Origin: Cubamyces lactineus | Taxonomy: Eukaryota > Basidiomycota > Agaricomycetes > Polyporales > Polyporaceae | Assembly (NCBI GenBank): GCA_022376465.1 | Contig: JACDTU010000007.1 | Span: forward strand, 868,001-932,000 | DNA: 64,000 nucleotides | Reading direction: 5' to 3' | Shown here: in pieces, positions 1-13,612 of the stretch | Layout of the letters: the number at the start of each line of letters is the position of its first letter | Numbering within the stretch: position 1 is the first letter of the stretch | Position numbers and translations under genes: made by a program | The notes under the pieces: model-generated | Seen by the model: only the letters and a program-made list of their open reading frames with translations | What the model was told of the DNA's origin: nothing | The model's database searches: none

Positions 1-3000
1 TTGCGCCGGTTACTCTCTGTCTGCTGCCTCTGTTCTCTCTATCGCAGGACTCGTCTCGTGTTCAGCTATGTCGGATCGGTCGGGTTCCCTATCACTTTCT
101 CCACGTTCTACCGCTCTTCTTCATTACACGCTTGATTCTATTCCACTTTCTTGATCTTGCTCTATAGCCCTACGTTTCGCATTCATATTCGCCCCCTCAC
201 GTACACGCGTGCGCGCTACCCACCCTCGTCCGTGCGTGGCCTCGCGGGAGAGAGAAGCATCGCTGCGTACCCCCCACCCTTTTTCCGTGCCCTCTTCCTC
301 TGTCGTCATCGATGTCGCCGCCTCTGCCGTATCTCTCGCGTCACGCCACCTTCTTCTCTGCGCGCTTTATTGCCATCTTATTTTCGCTCCTCGCGCGCTT
401 TTTACAATACCCACCATTTATTCTAATGTTTTATATTCGCGCCATTTCTTTGCTGCCCTCTGCCCTCGCCGCCTCCACTGCCGCCCCCGCACTCGCCCTC
501 GCCGTCGAGCCAGCCGCCCGTCGGGTCCTCCCCCATCGCGCACTAGAGACCTCTTAGCATTCACGGTCAATCATCCTTCCTTGGACCGCAGGTCATGCAA
601 CCGCAGGGACGGAGGGCTGTGCCACACGTGCCGGGGCTCGTGGTCCCATCGGGAGGACGGACTGGAGGATTGTCGCTTGCCGCTTTTGCACGCCCGCAGA
701 TCAGACGTCGAGTCGCCGCATGGCGCCTTGCGTACAGACCCTCCTTCGCACTCGCTCCGTCGCGCCGAGTCGCCGTATAGCGTCCTCGTCGCTCTTCGCC
801 CGCTGTAGGGCGTATGGTGCGCCGCGGCGGCACGCGGGGGAACACACGCCATTCACCGTCGTCTCCGTCGTCGTTGTCCCCTTCTACACGTCTCCGTCCT
901 TCGCTACGACGGCGCTTATGACGACGACGGCATCCCCCTTTTTTCATCACTCCTCCCTGGCGTTGTTTCATCCCCTCCTCCCCCGTGGCTTATGTTCTCT
1001 GGCGGTCGTGTTAGCAGCGGTGGCTATAGGGTGGGCAGCCCCGGCGTTTTTATTTAACCTTGTCCCAATGTCGGTCGGTCGGTCGGATTAAACAGAATGT
1101 ATACTTGACGGCTCCCCGGCACGCGCCGCGGGGGCCTCCTCGGATGAACCTCGAACTCACTTTGTCGGTCGGTCGGTCGGTCGGTGTGCCCGTGAAGCTT
1201 GAGTTTGATATCTCACATCTGGCAGCGGTAGGTAGGACATGCATATGTTCGGGTTCGTGCGACTATAGTTGGCTTTAGCTCCCGCTCTTCCTGTTGCTGG
1301 GTGTGAGTGTGATCCCCCTTGTCCTGTGCTACGTCAGTGCGTCATCGAAACTCTGAGCTTGTCGCGAGAGCGCGACTGGCTACTATGTAGTGGCTGGCAA
1401 TGGCTGATGACAGGATAGAATTCGAACCTGCGCCTGCGGCTGCTTTAGGTGGAGCTCTCCCGCCAGCCGCTTGGGCTCCCCAGCTGCTGGCAGGTGTACA
1501 TGTCTTCGCACCCGCGCGCGCGTGTATGTAGATGTACATACCGGTTGGGGTATCCCTGAGCTTAGTTGCAGGTGGTTGTTTGTTCGGTCGTTCGCTAATG
1601 ATATTGGGTCATACAGTAGGGATCGACGGTGCGCGAATGCGCGCGGCGCGGTCCGTATGTGCAAGTACTACTGATACTGGGACTGGTATACTACCGATAT
1701 CAACATACATGTTTTTGACGATCTTGAGAGACTCCGCCGTATCGTTTCTTACGGCCCTGCTTGGGCGCGCGACTGCGCTGCAGCCGCAACACACTTCATT
1801 AGTAGAGCGTAGTGCAATTAAGTGGCCACATGAGCGAGACGCTGCAGGCACGTTCTGAAGTTGTTGAAGCTTTGAAGAGCTATGTCATAAACTCAGTATA
1901 GTATACTGGTCGACTTGAGGAGCATCCGCAACGTCTGAATGCCCAATGATATCGCCGATATTTCATAGTGAAACGCGCAAGCCTAAGGATCAGTCAACAA
2001 ACTGGTTATTATGCATGCCAGCCTTGGTAATGGCTAGGGGGTTGGTGAGGCACTCTAGGAATTGAGCAGAAGGAAGACTCGAACGGGTGCGCGGTCGACA
2101 TCGCAGCTATTGTCGACGTCGGGATCGGGATGTGCGGATGCTCAACGGAGATTCTCGAGCTAATGATATGGCTGGAGAAGGCAAAATGGGTGCTTGCGGT
2201 GGCTTGGCCTGCCCCCTCCGGACCTGAATTCTATGAAATTATTGTGGTGCTCAGCGATCGAGGAAGCCAGTGGCGGCTAGCTTTGGCCCGCATATGCCCA
2301 AATGAAACAGAAAGTGGTCAATATATTGTCCAACATACGTCCTGCTAGTAAGTGGCAGACGTCAATGTATATGACAAATTTGACCGCTCACATCATACAT
2401 GCGGCCATGAAAATACAGATCGAAGGGTGAACGCGATTCGGAGCTCGCGCAGCCGTATACAGTGCTCCCTGTGCTGTACATCGTCCATATCACATCTTCT
2501 CCCGCGCCATCCGATCGAAGAACGCGACGGGCTCTTTGACCGGGGAGCGTCGACGTCGTGCGATGCTTCTAGCAACCCTTCGTCGAGCTTGCGCCTACGG
2601 AAGTTCGAGCTCAAGTGTAAGTTTATGCCGCCGCCGCCGCCACAGCCCGAATCGGTCAAAGCGTACCCTTTGGCGTGGAATATGTCATGGACAGCACGTC
2701 CCATCGCATGGAAACTCCATCCGTCAACGTCGTTTCCGGCGCCTCTCTGCACTCGGCTGGCTTCTGCGACTTGCACGAAGAATGTGGCGGTGGCAGCGAC
2801 GCGCCCGGAACGATGCACTGAAGGGCAGTAGCAACCCATGAAGGCTCCGCTTCGGCACTAGGTAATTCGGTGCGGTGGTCTCTGGGCAGAGCGGGATCGA
2901 TCGTGGGCAGATCTAGCAACATTCGACGTCACGTACGTGCGTATGGGCGCGACGTGCATCTCGACGGCCACCGCCCGCGACCGGTAGCAGCCAACTCCGT

Positions 3001-4600
3001 CCCCAGCGACCGCGTCCGCAGTTTCCCGGGTTGCGGCCAGGAGCTGCAGACGGCGACACGCTGGTAGCGCGACGGCGGCAGCGGTAGCAGATTGCTACAC
3101 CCGGAAAACTACTGCAACGATGCGAATTGTCGAGATGATAGGATGAGCAAGCGCAGCCTTCATGTATGCGTATGTCGCTTTAGCTGTCATTTCTCTCAGA
3201 ACCTGTCAGCTGGAGGTACTTACCACTACCACTGGGCGTTACGACGAATTTTCCCAGAGCAAATGTAGTCCAAATTCCATCTATTACTCCACTTTTACTC
3301 AATCTTTACTGCATTCTGTATTTGCGTCGTCTTTGACCTGTGCAAAGGTAAAATTCTTCCCCAAAGCAACAAGTCTTCGAAGCCTCCCTCAATCGAGCAT
3401 GTACGGTGTGATCATGATGTCATAGCGTTCGCTCTACGTCAGTCGGAGTTCCAATGAATGCAATTGTCCTTAAAACCGAGTCAACTCTTCGTCTGCCAAC
3501 CATTCGCTCTTCTCTTCCCTCCATCACTGACCACCAGGAATGCACGTCTAAGAGCTCTTGAGGCTAGCATATAGCACAGGTATGTCAGGGAAGACATTTA
3601 CCTATGGTGAATACAGATGTTGATTAACCCTGCCTGACTTTTTAGACACCGCATATAGTCACTAGGACTCGCAAATCTGACCTTGGCGGCGGGTCCAAGT
3701 CATCATGTGAGTAGTCTCTTCGTGATAATTATACGCGCTCGCTCGGAGTGTTGTTTGTGCGGGTTACTGGCGACTTAAGGTAGGCTATGAGCTAAATTCT
3801 TAGACTCTAGTAGTACGTGCACACCCTGTTATATATGTATAGCCTTTTGTTCTTGTACGAACACAATCAAATATATTTATGGACATACACGAATCCCACC
3901 TAAATAAGTGTGACCAAAGTGAATCAAGAAGTAATATTCAAGGAGGCCTGCGACGAGCAAATCAGGCCCAATTGGCGCCCGTTTACCGTAAGCGCCCGTG
4001 TCAAAGACGGAACAAAGATTTCAGAATTTCAAAGTTTCATATTCTTTTGCATTGCTTTGCCGCGATACATATCTGGTGCAAATCTGGTGCACACGTTTAT
4101 CTTTCCTCCACATTTACTCGGCGAAAAAATATCGTAACGCCCAGTGTACTTTCTCCGAATGTTCGCCCTCTCACAGGGGACAGCCTGGCTATTCGGAACT
4201 TGAGCTTAAGCTTGAGTCCGAGCACGCCGGCGCCTCTAAACTTCATATCCTTCATGTCGCAACGCGGCTCTCGACGTGCATGTCCGAGTCGATCTGCGCG
4301 AACTCGCTCAGCCATACATTCAAATATCGCGGTACACAAGCGCCCATCTCCGAACAGAGCTTCGCGAGATCCGTACTATGTACGTACAGTGCTTACAGGG
4401 CCGTGCGTGTTGTACAGGGTCCTCCGAGTCCCTGCAGTCCCTGCGCGTTTTTGTGCATAGCTTTCAGGCGTCCTCCGCGAGCTCATCTCGTATCCAGCCT
4501 ACCACATCCTGTGAGCGTACACGACCCCCGTAGATGACGGTTGCCTGGAGCCTGCGCGAACCCGCGGACCTATGCAAAGTTTTACTGCGCATTCTCGTCG
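1..4600. other. Gene-poor left end, no supported gene
   Basis: I see no convincing gene here. The first 1 kb is strongly pyrimidine-rich on the plus strand, which keeps several frames open by composition alone. Two (TCGG)n arrays lie at 1071-1086 and 1165-1184. A T-arm-like string near 1413-1430 (minus) does not fold into a tRNA. The open frames at 209-808, 2352-2831 and 3998-4537 carry no recognisable motif, and antisense frames overlap two of them. Confidence 0.5.
1071..1184. repeat. Two short (TCGG)n arrays
   Basis: Four perfect TCGG units occupy 1071-1086 and five occupy 1165-1184, in the same orientation and separated by about 78 bp of GC-rich sequence. They are simple tandem repeats. 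No gene reads convincingly through them. Confidence 0.8.
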
Positions 4601-4967
4601 ATGGAGTTCCGGAAGTCGCGAATGGTACTTACTAGAAGGACGCAGTCATTTCCCGCACAGGCGCAGCGCACATCACCGTCCCGCACCCCCGAGCCTCACC
4701 TTCATCCGCGCGTCCGCAGATGGTCGCCGAGCCTCGTTGCGCCGCAGGCCGAACCCGCGAGTCGAGTCTTCTCCCCTTGGATCGCTGACTCCCCTCCCTT
4801 GGACGTGAGTATTCGGTCCCCAATGTCCAACGGTCTTGATATCGATAATGGCTGGCTGGCTGACACGCAACTCGCCTCGTTAGAGAAGCGTCCAGGGTGC
4901 CCAGTACGGCATCGTCGACAATCCGCAGCGTAGATATTTCCAGCACACCAGTAGTCGTACTGCCTAG
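4601..4967 (+). CDS. Tentative small spliced gene, function unknown
   Basis: This is a weak candidate. An open frame from ATG 4601 ends in a consensus donor (GAC|GTGAGT at 4804/4805). The acceptor TTAG|AGA at 4883/4884 restores the same frame for 27 codons to TAG at 4965-4967. Exons 4601-4804 and 4884-4967 give 95 residues. The 79-nt intron contains a plausible branch site (GGCTGAC). Frame preservation across a good donor and acceptor is the only real support. The N-terminal part is rich in Pro, Ser and Arg and matches no family I recognise. The coding part may begin further upstream: a second possible intron (4514-4580) would join the frame ending near 4513. It may also not be a gene. Confidence 0.25.
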
Positions 4968-7381
4968 TTGGCTGGTTGAAACGTAGTCCCTCGGCGGTAT
5001 TTCCCAGTACGAGACGCGTTACGTTGATCTCCCCGGGTGGCGCACCGCACAGCGTCGCGCCTCTCGAGTCCGTGTTCGAGGTCGTGTTCGGGAAGAAGGT
5101 TTTGAAGGTTGCACGTCCAGACGTCCGACGGGTTCTGATATATGATACGTGATGCCCTCCGGGTCCGAGTCCGTATTCGAATCCGGGGTTCGGCGAAGTC
5201 CTCCTAGTAGCAGTAGCAGTAGTGGTCGCGGGCTCTCTATGAGAGACAGACGGAGTGATAGCGTGCCCCGATGTCAGAAGGGAAGACAGGTGTGAAGGCG
5301 ATGTGCTTGTCGGACGTCTTCGCGGTCGGCCCTGCTGGAAGATGGCGACGCTCCCGACAGCGCTTCGGGCTCAAAATCTTGTCAACTTAGAAGTTCGCGA
5401 CCTTGAGAGCTTGATAGCGTGATAGCGTGACGCGCGGGGCTGGCCTGCTCTAGTCTCGGGCGCGGATAGTTGACAGGACTCCTGTGGAAGAAAAGCTCTA
5501 CGTGTGCGGCTCGCGCGCGCTCGAGAGGACCAGCGAATTCTGATCCAAGCTGAGGCTGAGATGGTTACGAAACCCGAAGTATAATTCAGAGTGTGGCAAA
5601 AGTACTCACCTCGGCAGACTGCCGAGAGATCTGACGGAGTATCTGCAGGGACTTGGGAAAGCGCGTTCGCGTTTTGGCTAGCGCACCACGGAGCGAGACG
5701 CGATGTCTGTCGTCTCATCGGGGATGGAGGATGTTGTGGTATGGTGGTAGAAGCGGATACTCGACGTCCGCACGGTCTGTGATTACGCCCATCCACGTCC
5801 CGAATGGCCCTCTCCCTGACGCGGTGAAAGAGCCGGGGAAAGAAAGACAGGGCGCGCAGGACAGCCACGATAGTTAACACACGTGCGTAGAGTTGGAAAG
5901 AGCACATGTACCCAAGGCACATCGTTACGGCCGCCACTTGCGGCGCGCCAGAAAAGAAGCTATCGTAGAGCCGCCTTGATGAGACGCTTCTACTGCATCT
6001 TCTTTACACTGGCGCGCGGGGCTATAACTGGCCCCGTACGCTTGAAATTTGAAGTAGGAGTGCAGAGATAATGGCCGCCGCGCGGGCATGAAGGCGAGAG
6101 CGGGTCCGCGCATTGACATTAGCCAGGCTCGGGAGCCGACAAGCTACACCATGCCACACCCGGCCCCTCGCGCTCCTCCTTCCTCATTCCGCCTCGAGCC
6201 GCCGGATGCTATTCTCCACATTCGACGACGAAAATCCGGGGCATAGTAAGGCCTTCACGGGTGCGTGCATACATAACAGATAGGAACAGACAGCGAGGCA
6301 CCTGCCCAATCCCATCACGACGAGATTGAGATTGGGCAGATGCCCCGCAGCGGGCCTGAGCTCAGATAAGTCAGGTCATCCAGTACGCACGAGCTCCACT
6401 CCCCATGACAGTGCGTACTCGTCGCCGATGACGCGCGGCCTCTCGGAGCAGTCGAAATGTCGCACTAGCAGAGCAGCGGAGCACATGCACGCGCATGTGC
6501 TCTGCATACTCTAAACATGAACACGCACCGCGGAGGAAGCAGGAGTGAGAAGTCAAGGGAAGGGGGGGGGGGGGGGCTTCGAGCCGAGCCTCCGACCGCG
6601 TGCACCGAGCACACGTAAACGGACACAAGCCCCCGGGGCCGCAGAATCGGCGGACCTTCGCCATTACCGCAACCCCCTCCCCTCCCCCTCGGCGCCGAAG
6701 GCGTGGATGGGGAAGAGGAAAGGGGAAAGGGGAGCGAACCGGGAGCCTGTCGGTGCTTCTCGCTCGGTGCCTGTACGTCGCGAGCGTCCACGCGGAAAGC
6801 TTGTCGGAGAATCCTGGGACGGAGGTCAGGGGGACGATGCGAGAGCGTGAGCGGGTGCGTGACAGGCGGAGGGGCGAACGGCTGATCAGAGTGTGCCATC
6901 GGGGGTGGAGGTGGAGTCCCGAGGCCATGGGACGGCTGTAGATGATGGTTTTGGGTGTAGTGCCGATGGGAACAGAGTCGCGCACAAGAGAAACGCACAA
7001 GAGGATCGAGGAGTGGGATGGCAGGTGCACGGGAGCAGTGGATAGATGTAGCAAATCATATGCCAGGCTGACTGCAGTACAAGAGCGGTTCTCTCACCAT
7101 GCCTCATGGAGGCCTGCACATGAATCAGACTAGACCGATCATTAAATCGTTGCTGCAACAGCCGTGGGCTACACCGTTCGTGAGCCTGCACGACCTCAGC
7201 AGGCCAGAAATTCAGCACGCAAATAGATGATACAAACGAAGCAGTACGCAGCGTTGATAGAAGTTGCCATAAGCAGACATATGGGTTACATGGTGCGTCA
7301 TGATAATAGTAGAGAGGGCAGCGGAGAGAGAATCCAGAACACCCATATAGCCATAGCTCGGCTCCCCCAAGAACAGAGCTT
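4968..7381. other. Intergenic, no supported gene
   Basis: No gene is supported. A minus-strand frame (5371-5937) begins with a hydrophobic stretch and contains a good donor and acceptor (CGAG|GTGAGT near 5610, TTCCACAG near 5480), but the spliced frame stops after about ten codons. A 15-base G run lies at 6562-6576 inside pyrimidine/purine-skewed DNA, which explains the overlapping open frames on both strands at 6371-7054. The last few hundred bases should include the 3' flank of the RPS5 gene. Confidence 0.45.
6562..6576. repeat. Poly-G run of 15
   Basis: A homopolymer of 15 G residues on the plus strand within purine-rich sequence. Its length is prone to sequencing and assembly error, so frames crossing it should not be trusted. 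Confidence 0.85.
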
Positions 7382-8299
<918 letters not shown>

Positions 8300-9053
8300 T
8301 TTGAGGGGCTTGAGGACTTGAAGGGTGCCGCGGAGGACCTTTTGCGAAGTTAGAGAGCGTCGGGGACGATGGCCTACTTTCCGCTGCACGCACCGATGTC
8401 TTGTTTGGCTATGTTGTCCCCCGCCACCACTCGAAAACAAGGTTTGCGCGCCTCGGCATCTGCCGATGCTACTGTACAGTTCCTCTCTCCTCCTTCTCGG
8501 CCCGCTCATCCGAGCACTCGGCGTGTTTCGAACCTTGACGCTCTCAGACTGGTACTCCGAGTTCGTTTGCTTCTGTTCGGCATTCTTCATGAGCTCTACT
8601 CTTTTTCGCCGGAAAATGCTATGTGTTACTCTGTCGCGATGTTCGACCGTGTTTGATCGTCTACCATATTCCGCAGAATGAGCTTGTCGACTTGAGCTAA
8701 ACTTCATTTTGTCATCCGCAGGCCTAATGCAAATCGCGCACATAGAAGTGTCGGCGACATGTGAATGCAATGTTTCGCACTAGACCACTCTGCCCTTGTT
8801 TTCCGGAAAGCGGTGCTTCTTTCTTGGTGCAGCCCTCTTAGTGTGATACACTGGAAGGGCTGCCCGTTAAGCCCTTCTTTTTGACAGAACAGACGCAGAT
8901 CGTGACATGTCAGCTGCTTCTGCTCAAAATCGACTTCGCGATCGCTCCTCTCTTCGAGGCCTTTTCCCTTCACACAACGACCGCATATAACAAGTGAGGG
9001 ACGAGTCTCATGCTTCGTGTCATTTCCTTCCCCGTTTTCTGCGTCGTCGCGAC
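8300..9053. promoter_or_regulatory. Divergent promoter region between RPS5 and the RRM gene
   Basis: This interval separates two genes transcribed away from each other and should hold both promoters and 5' leaders. On the plus strand a 27-codon frame starts at ATG 8907 and stops at TAA 8988-8990. It reads like basidiomycete coding sequence (…RLRDRSSLRGLFPSHNDR) and lies 64 bp before the start of the RRM gene. No clear TATA box was found. Confidence 0.5.
8907..8990 (+). other. 27-codon upstream ORF or lost first exon of the RRM gene
   Basis: ATG 8907 to TAA 8990 encodes 27 residues rich in Arg and Ser. No GT donor precedes the stop: the first good donor, GTGAGG at 8993, comes just after it. 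The peptide looks like the N-terminus expected for the downstream RRM protein, so either this is an upstream ORF or the first exon has acquired a stop in this strain. Inference only. Confidence 0.35.
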
Positions 9054-10385
9054 ATGTTCTCTGAGCGCGTAGAACGAACGATTTACCTCGAATCCTCCCG
9101 GTGCCGTGATGAACTACACCGCGTTCTCGAACAGTTTGGAGAAGTGTAAGTAGTACTTGACGATGTCTGTGATCATCATATTCATTGATGACATGCCCTA
9201 GTCGAGGAATCCACGCAGCCAGGGGCGTCGAAGAGTCTGCAAAATCTCCATGGTTCATCGAGTTCTCTAATGCCAGTGGCGCCAACAAAGCATTATCCGC
9301 TGCTCCTCAGGGGACGGTAGTCCGTGGTTTGGCAGACCAGCCTCGCCTTGCAGACTGCTTTCGCGCAGTAGCAGGCCCCGATCTACCTCCCAAGCCTCAG
9401 AATCACGACTTCAAGAGTGCAAGATACTCTCCATACCCGAACAACAAGGATAAACGTAGTTCAGCTCGACGTAAGTTGATGGGTCTGGCTATGCCGCACT
9501 TGTGCTAAATTACGCCCAGGCAAGGATGAGCGTCGGTCTAAGGCTGTACCTACGTTTGCGGTGCTGGGACCGGCCTCTCCTATGTCCTCATCGCGTACAG
9601 GTGCTCGTCCTACGACCTCTCACGAACGCCCGTCATGGAAGGGGCATCGGAACAAAGAGAATCATCCCCACCTCCACCTCCATGAAGAATCAGCGCTGTT
9701 TATACAGTCCCCGCCACACAACCAGGCCGTCGAGACAAGTACAGCTGGGACGTCCTCTTGTTCGTCTGCTACTGCCGCTCCCAACACCGGTCCTTTGTCA
9801 CTTGTTTCTAACGACTCGTGTCATACTGGTTGCCAATTGGAACGCAGCGATGTCATCTCTCTATCTCACCATGGAGAACCGGTCACCATTCACTTGTCCG
9901 ACTTGGGAGACTCGCCCGAAGATGTCATCGGACTGCTCCGTATGACGGCTTGTCATGCTCTCGAATGTGCGAAGTGGATGATGGTCGGTGCACACTATCG
10001 GGGAAAGGGAAACGCTAGGGCCGCTCTGACCGTTGTTAACGCTATGATCGAAGGTACGCATCCTCGCCGTTGTAGCAATGAGCCGTATTGATGTCCTTAG
10101 CTCACAGCAATGACGCTTGCAGGAATGGACTTGTCGTTACTGAAACCTGCTATACTATTGCGTTCAAGCTGTCATCTGGATCTCGCCAAACAACTTCGGG
10201 CGGCGAGCGGCGCGGAGACCGCAGACAGCCGGTATCACTACGCAAAAGGCTGTGATGGTTTCCGGGACGTCTATGGAACTCTAATTTCTATGCCGTCGGT
10301 CACGCCAGAGCCTCTTCTCCCCATATCTCCTACTCCTCACGCATCGACACCATCTCATACTGGATCCTCTCCTAGCTATGCCTAA
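9054..10385 (+). CDS. RRM-type RNA-binding protein
   Basis: Predicted RNA-binding protein. Exons 9054-9145, 9202-9470, 9520-10053 and 10123-10385 give 385 residues; all introns are GT-AG and frame is kept throughout. The N-terminal about 75 residues fit one RRM fold: an RNP2-like strand (TIYLESS), a helix (DELHRVLEQFGEV) and an RNP1-region strand (SPWFIEFSNASGANKAL). The middle is Ser/Pro-rich and probably disordered. The C-terminal third (about residues 255-360) is helical and contains ALECAKWMMVGAHYRGKGN and an LLRSSCHLDLAKQLR segment, which resembles a helical-hairpin scaffold but is not assigned. The start at ATG 9054 is a minimal choice because the upstream frame at 8907-8990 is closed by a stop before any donor. 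RNA target and process are unknown. Confidence 0.75.
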
Positions 10386-11318
10386 GGACCATCCAACACA
10401 CGAGAGGTAACCCCATCATGCATTGCACATGTTTCTCAGCAGTGCTCGGACGCCACACTCGTGAGCGCGACGCGATAATTGTGGTATGCTACTCTGCTTA
10501 ATACTGTATACTATGTCCTCTATCCCTACGATCGTACAAGTGTCCTTGGCATGTCCTTAGCCTGTCGCGTATCCCATGTAGTGAATGCGAGAGATGGTCC
10601 TAGGACGTCTCGAGTACTAGCAGCTAGAGCTGAGGCTGATGGAGCAAATAGTTGCGGTCTAGACCGGAGCCGTGCAATATAGTTTTGAGATACCCCGTAC
10701 CGGCGGAGAGACGAACCCAGGGTAGTGTACAGGAGGTAACGAGCCCAGGATTCAGGTTGTCAGCCGCTGGATCCCGGGCTATCCAAAGGCCTCACTGTGA
10801 TGGTGACCGAGTATTGGCAAGATTGGATGTACAGCATTATGTGTGGTTGTGTGCAGATCACCCGATCGTGTTAACGATATTGGCGGGCATAGTGCCGGAT
10901 GGGGTTATGGTATAGAGTTCGACTACGTACCTCGTGGGCTGTGGTGACGAATGGTCTTCTCAGCCACCTTCAACGGAATCGAGTGGAAGGGACATACCGG
11001 CATACGAACAGCATGCGAACAGGAGAACAATAGCTCACTAGCAATACATTCATTAACGTGTACAAGGTGTACAGTAAAGACGGGTAGCTTGAGAGCAGGG
11101 GAGAGCGGCTAGCCAAAGGCTAGATGGATCGATGAAGACAACAGCAGACAATAACGGGGACTATACCACATATGAACCCAGATTATACCACACACACTCC
11201 CACACAAGAGCCCACATTAGCACTTGTGATACGAGGGGCGAGAAGTGGTGGCGGTGACCGTTAGATGGTTGGCTGAAAGACCAACGAAGGCAGTGAGCAT
11301 CTAGAAGCACGATGACGA
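10386..11318. other. Intergenic region, nothing recognised
   Basis: About 930 bp between the 3' ends of the RRM gene and the BTB gene, which converge here. No motif-bearing ORF, repeat or RNA gene was seen. It should contain the two 3' UTRs. Confidence 0.6.
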
Positions 11319-12445
11319 TTACTGGATGAAGCGCACCTTGACCGACGACCACGACACCACTACCTCCTGTATCCTCCGCTGCAACATGAGCCGGCATGAT
11401 TCGCAGGCGATCTTGTCCCCGATTGGGTCGAGCAGCGCCTTGAGCGAGTTTGGGGAGATGCCTACGACAGACAAGCCCGCGGTCGGTAAGTCACCCATCT
11501 CGGGTGGATGCACCTCATACTCGGGGAAGGCCTTACTAGGCGTGGCGTCCCACACGAACTGCGCCGTGGCGAGGGCCCACGCACGCGTCAGAAGCCCGTG
11601 CTCCGCGGGGTTGCATCCGGGGGTCGTCGGGTGGCTTTCAGGCGGCTTGAGGATGATGCTCTTGAGCGCATCGAGGCGGGATTGGTGGAGGAGGAAGAGC
11701 CGCTTGAGGTACACGGGTCCCATCTTCGTCGCCAGCGCGTCCGTGATCGTAGAGAGGTCGAACGACAGCAGGTGCCCGGAGATGGTCACCGCGAGATCCT
11801 CGAGCTGGTGCTTCCCGACGAGTGCGTACGTCTCGATCGGGCGGTAGGGCGCGAGGGAAAGGAGGAGCTGGTGCAGCGGCTGGTATGGCGCGGCGTGTGT
11901 CTGTATGCAAACGCCGTATTTGATCAGCACGTCAAGGGCGGCTTCGACCGTCTCGAGAGTGGGATGGAAGTGGGTGCAGGAGAAGCCGTACATCGTATGT
12001 AGGACGACGTTAACGACGTCTCCTGACTCAGGTAGGTGGAGAGAGGGGAGGAAGCCGCGCCGGTACGTGCCCCAGTCGAGGAGGCCACCGAAATTGTTGG
12101 ACGATGCGTGAGCGATACGGTGGCGATGGGCGTAGAAATGCACGTTATTCGAGGCGACGATGATCAAGTCCGGAAGACGTTCGTCGATCCGTAAAGAGGG
12201 TGGGAAGGCGGCGGCAATCGTTGCATCTGTTGAGTTCTCCGTGTACATACCGACCTAGACGGGCGATTGAGGCGGCAATTGAGAGGATATGGCGAAGAGC
12301 AGGAGCGTGCACGTACTGGTGCAGGGGAGTGTACTGACGCTTCTGATGCGCTCCCAGATACGTTCGTGGGACTCGAATGGTCAGCACCTATGCTTGTTGC
12401 AGGAGGACTCGGCTCCGTAGACGGGGAAAGGTTGAAGTACTCCAT
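11319..12445 (-). CDS. BTB/POZ-domain protein (basidiomycete type)
   Basis: Predicted intracellular protein-interaction protein. Two exons, 12317-12445 and 11319-12254 (minus), give 354 residues. The 62-nt intron uses GTACGT and CTAG, and frame is kept. The first 45 residues are Ser/Pro-rich. A BTB-like core follows: DERLPDLIIVASNNVHFYAH, then HRHRIAHASSNNFGGLL and a segment where LPESGDVVNVVLHTMYG fits the conserved BTB strand-helix region. The remaining 230 residues are helical with no second known domain. Such BTB proteins are heavily expanded in Agaricomycetes; some act as substrate adaptors for cullin-3 ligases, but nothing here shows that specifically. The start ATG 12445 lies just after an in-frame region with no other support. 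The assignment rests on pattern rather than alignment. Confidence 0.75.
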
Positions 12446-13612
12446 ACGTATGAAGAGAAAGGAAGGGGAAGGAAGAGATGAGTAAGGGAAACGCGGACAA
12501 GACGTGTACTTCCAACGCGCATCCAACGCGTCGATATCTAAGTAGTCGCCGCGCCTCGGGAACGCCTCCGCAAAATAAGTGTTCACATGGCGTTTGTTTG
12601 CCTCCGGCCCTTTTTGGGCACTTGTATGTCGGCAAGCGTCCCCCGACGGGCCTGGAGAGCCAATAGGGCAGACCATTTGATGAACACGGTGGCCTCTCGC
12701 ATTGCGTCCCTCGGCTGAAAAACAAATTCGAAGGCCTCATCCTCGCGGGCTTTGACAGCGGACGCTGCGCTAGGACAGCCGTCCGTGTATCGGACACGTA
12801 AGCTAGCATGAACCAAGCAGCGGCAGCTGACGCAAGTGCACTTTCAGTAATCATATGGCAGTGAATAGCGGGCATGCATCTCGCATGTTGAAATCTCCGT
12901 GCTCTGACTAGGCGGGTCGGGGCTTCAGCTATGAGGGATAAGATGTTCTCGAGCCCCTGCGCCGTAAAATTGGCTGCAGCCTGAGTGCGTCAGCAATGTA
13001 TGTTAGGTCACTTGAGCACTCGGGCGGCACTGGTTGGAGTACACAGAGTTGTTTTTCAGATTCTAGTCAAGTTCTACGCACCCTGGACTGGTCGGGATAT
13101 GCACTCACCGTCGGAGTGCTTCGCGGCTGCGACCACGGAGTTCGGATCTTAGTAACGCTCTCCGTGCAGATTTAGCTGCACAGAGGCGGAACTAGATGAC
13201 TCACCCGGCACGGGTGAAATTTCAAGTCCTCATAGCACCAGACGTGCTCACACGCAGAGCTGTGAGGAGTCGGGCTCGGTATACATATGTCGGCGCTTTT
13301 AGATGGTTGTGGTAGCATCGGGAATTGCCGAGGTACTTACGGGCGCCTACCAGTAGCTCCGCGAACTATCGTCGACAACACTCGTGCATTTCCGGCCGCA
13401 GCATGGGTGTGCTCGAGTAAAAAGCGGCGGGTTGTGCGGCCGATACAGTCGAACATTCGCGTGCTACAAGTGTGCGTCGGAGGATGTGTATTCCCGTCGT
13501 CTATAGAGGTACAGAGAACGTGTATGAAGTAGTCTGGGAGCAAGAAGCTAGACGCCCACAACAGGGCGTGAGACCGAAGGTGGATTGAGAGAATTGCCAA
13601 ATTGGGTCGGCA
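12446..13612. other. Intergenic region, nothing recognised
   Basis: About 1.2 kb between the BTB promoter and the 3' end of the aldo/keto reductase gene. Open frames on both strands (12381-12875, 13287-13532, 13337-13600) overlap and lack motifs. The left part must contain the BTB gene promoter. Confidence 0.55.

Noticed and set aside
209..808. 199-codon open frame on the plus strand
   Set aside because: Very CT-rich DNA keeps several overlapping frames open; no domain and no splice support.
1411..1495. tRNA-like string on the minus strand with a GGTTCGAAT T-loop and a type-II D-arm-like segment
   Set aside because: The T stem and the acceptor stem do not pair and no 5' partner for the 3' end exists; at most a decayed tRNA or chance match.
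2352..2839. Opposing open frames of 159 and 148 codons
   Set aside because: They overlap antisense over nearly the same bases, lack motifs and show no introns or family signature.
5371..5937. 188-codon minus-strand frame beginning with a hydrophobic segment
   Set aside because: Using its internal donor and acceptor the frame stops after about ten codons; no coherent protein results.
6371..7054. Long minus-strand frames around the poly-G run
   Set aside because: Purine/pyrimidine skew opens frames on both strands, and the homopolymer makes the frame unreliable.
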